The translations under genes and the position numbers were made by a program. A stretch of 64,000 nucleotides of DNA from Streptomyces sp. PsTaAH-137 (GTDB taxonomy: Bacteria; Actinomycetota; Actinomycetes; Streptomycetales; Streptomycetaceae). This document shows positions 63,648-64,000 of this stretch, piece by piece. The stretch's first letter is position 1; each line of letters starts with the position of its first letter. The stretch is from NCBI RefSeq assembly GCF_003259365.1, contig NZ_QLLY01000003.1, positions 310,001-374,000 of the forward strand, given 5' to 3'. Below the pieces are notes generated by a model that worked only from the letters and a program-made list of their open reading frames with translations, did no database searches and was not told the DNA's origin.

Positions 63648-64000
63648 ATGCCGGTGAAGACCTTCAGGCTCGACGGAGCACGCCCCGAGGGCGCGGCCTG
63701 GCGGGTGCTGCTCGTGCCGCACGCGGGCGCGGGCGCCGCGAGCGGTGCCGCGTTCGCCGCGCACTGTCCCGCCGACTGGGCTGTGGCGACGGCGCGGCTG
63801 CCGGGGCGGGAGTCCCGGGTGCGCGAACCCGTGGGCGGGCTGGCCGAGTTGACGGCGGACGTCGTCGCGACGGCCCGTGCCCTGCCGGGTTCGGCGCCGC
63901 TGCTCGTGGTCGGCGTCTGCTCCGGGGCGGTGCTCGCGCTGGAGGCCGTACGGGCGTTGCAGCGCACGGGCGACGTCTCCGTGGCCGGGTTCGTGGCGGT
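63648..64000 (+). CDS. Type II thioesterase-like alpha/beta hydrolase, 3' truncated
   Basis: ATG 63648, 7 bp after the peptidase stop, opens a frame that runs off the window after about 117 residues. VLLVPHAGAGAASGAAFAAH is the TEII oxyanion region, and LPGRESRVREPVGGLAELTA is typical of NRPS type II thioesterases. The elbow normally reading GHSMG is GVCSG (VVGVCSGAVLALEAV), so Cys occupies the nucleophile position. Such proteins usually hydrolyse wrong acyl groups from carriers; a Cys form may favour acyl transfer. The C-terminal Asp/His lie outside the window. Confidence 0.82.
   Translation, partial: MPVKTFRLDGARPEGAAWRVLLVPHAGAGAASGAAFAAHCPADWAVATARLPGRESRVREPVGGLAELTADVVATARALPGSAPLLVVGVCSGAVLALEAVRALQRTGDVSVAGFVA

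Overview
The window is high-GC DNA (strong G/C bias at third codon positions, many GTG/TTG starts, ATGA/GTGA start-stop overlaps, TAG-type -10 boxes close to start codons). Its content is typical of a Streptomyces chromosome: GlxA, PaaX and SepF-like proteins, small Streptomyces-type conserved proteins, REP-like dispersed repeats and a PKS/NRPS cluster. No rRNA, tRNA or CRISPR array was seen. The first gene is cut at the left edge and the last at the right edge.

Layout. 0-5.7 kb: MurA-like enolpyruvyl transferase (5' truncated), an SRPBCC protein, a secreted seven-blade YVTN propeller, and a CLC chloride transporter with a MarR regulator. 5.9-19.7 kb: a GlxA-type regulator and a split aromatic-acid catabolic set (Rid protein, acyl-CoA dehydrogenase, aryl-CoA ligase, PaaX-type regulator, a monooxygenase/reductase fusion like 2-aminobenzoyl-CoA monooxygenase/reductase, and a crotonase). 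A sulfation cassette (sulfotransferase, unknown protein, GT4 glycosyltransferase, cysC, cysD, cysN) lies between the two halves. A shared 37-bp motif upstream of both catabolic units argues that they form one regulon.

19.9-30.3 kb: an anti-sigma-like ATPase, then an arginine deiminase island (permease, ornithine carbamoyltransferase, CMP/dCMP-type deaminase, CynR-like LysR, arginine deiminase; no carbamate kinase). After a REP cluster comes the bacterial RNA repair pair Pnkp/Hen1. 30.4-42.3 kb: LLM oxidoreductase, small proteins, an SMC-like ATPase with a MazG-like enzyme, a SepF-like protein (probably SflB), an FtsX-type ABC exporter, a 199-bp MITE at the stop codon of another ABC ATPase, and an MMPL exporter with its two-component system. 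42.4-50.3 kb: HAD phosphatase, then a complete kdpFABC potassium pump with kdpE but no kdpD. The kdp operon also has a 27-residue membrane peptide ahead of kdpF, an 18-bp tandem repeat in kdpB, and a 28-bp hairpin between kdpC and kdpE. Stress and conserved hypothetical genes follow.

50.6-64 kb: the left part of a PKS/NRPS cluster. It contains a DAP-decarboxylase-like enzyme, an MFS exporter, a KS-AT-ACP PKS, a fusion of aminotransferase, luciferase-like monooxygenase, condensation, carrier and second condensation domains, an M18 aminopeptidase, and a thioesterase-like protein with Cys in the nucleophile position. This layout predicts a 3-amino-2-hydroxy acyl peptide, the warhead class of microginin, bestatin and amastatin. 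The co-operonic aminopeptidase is a candidate self-resistance or processing enzyme. This is the most exciting part of the window, and it continues beyond the right edge.
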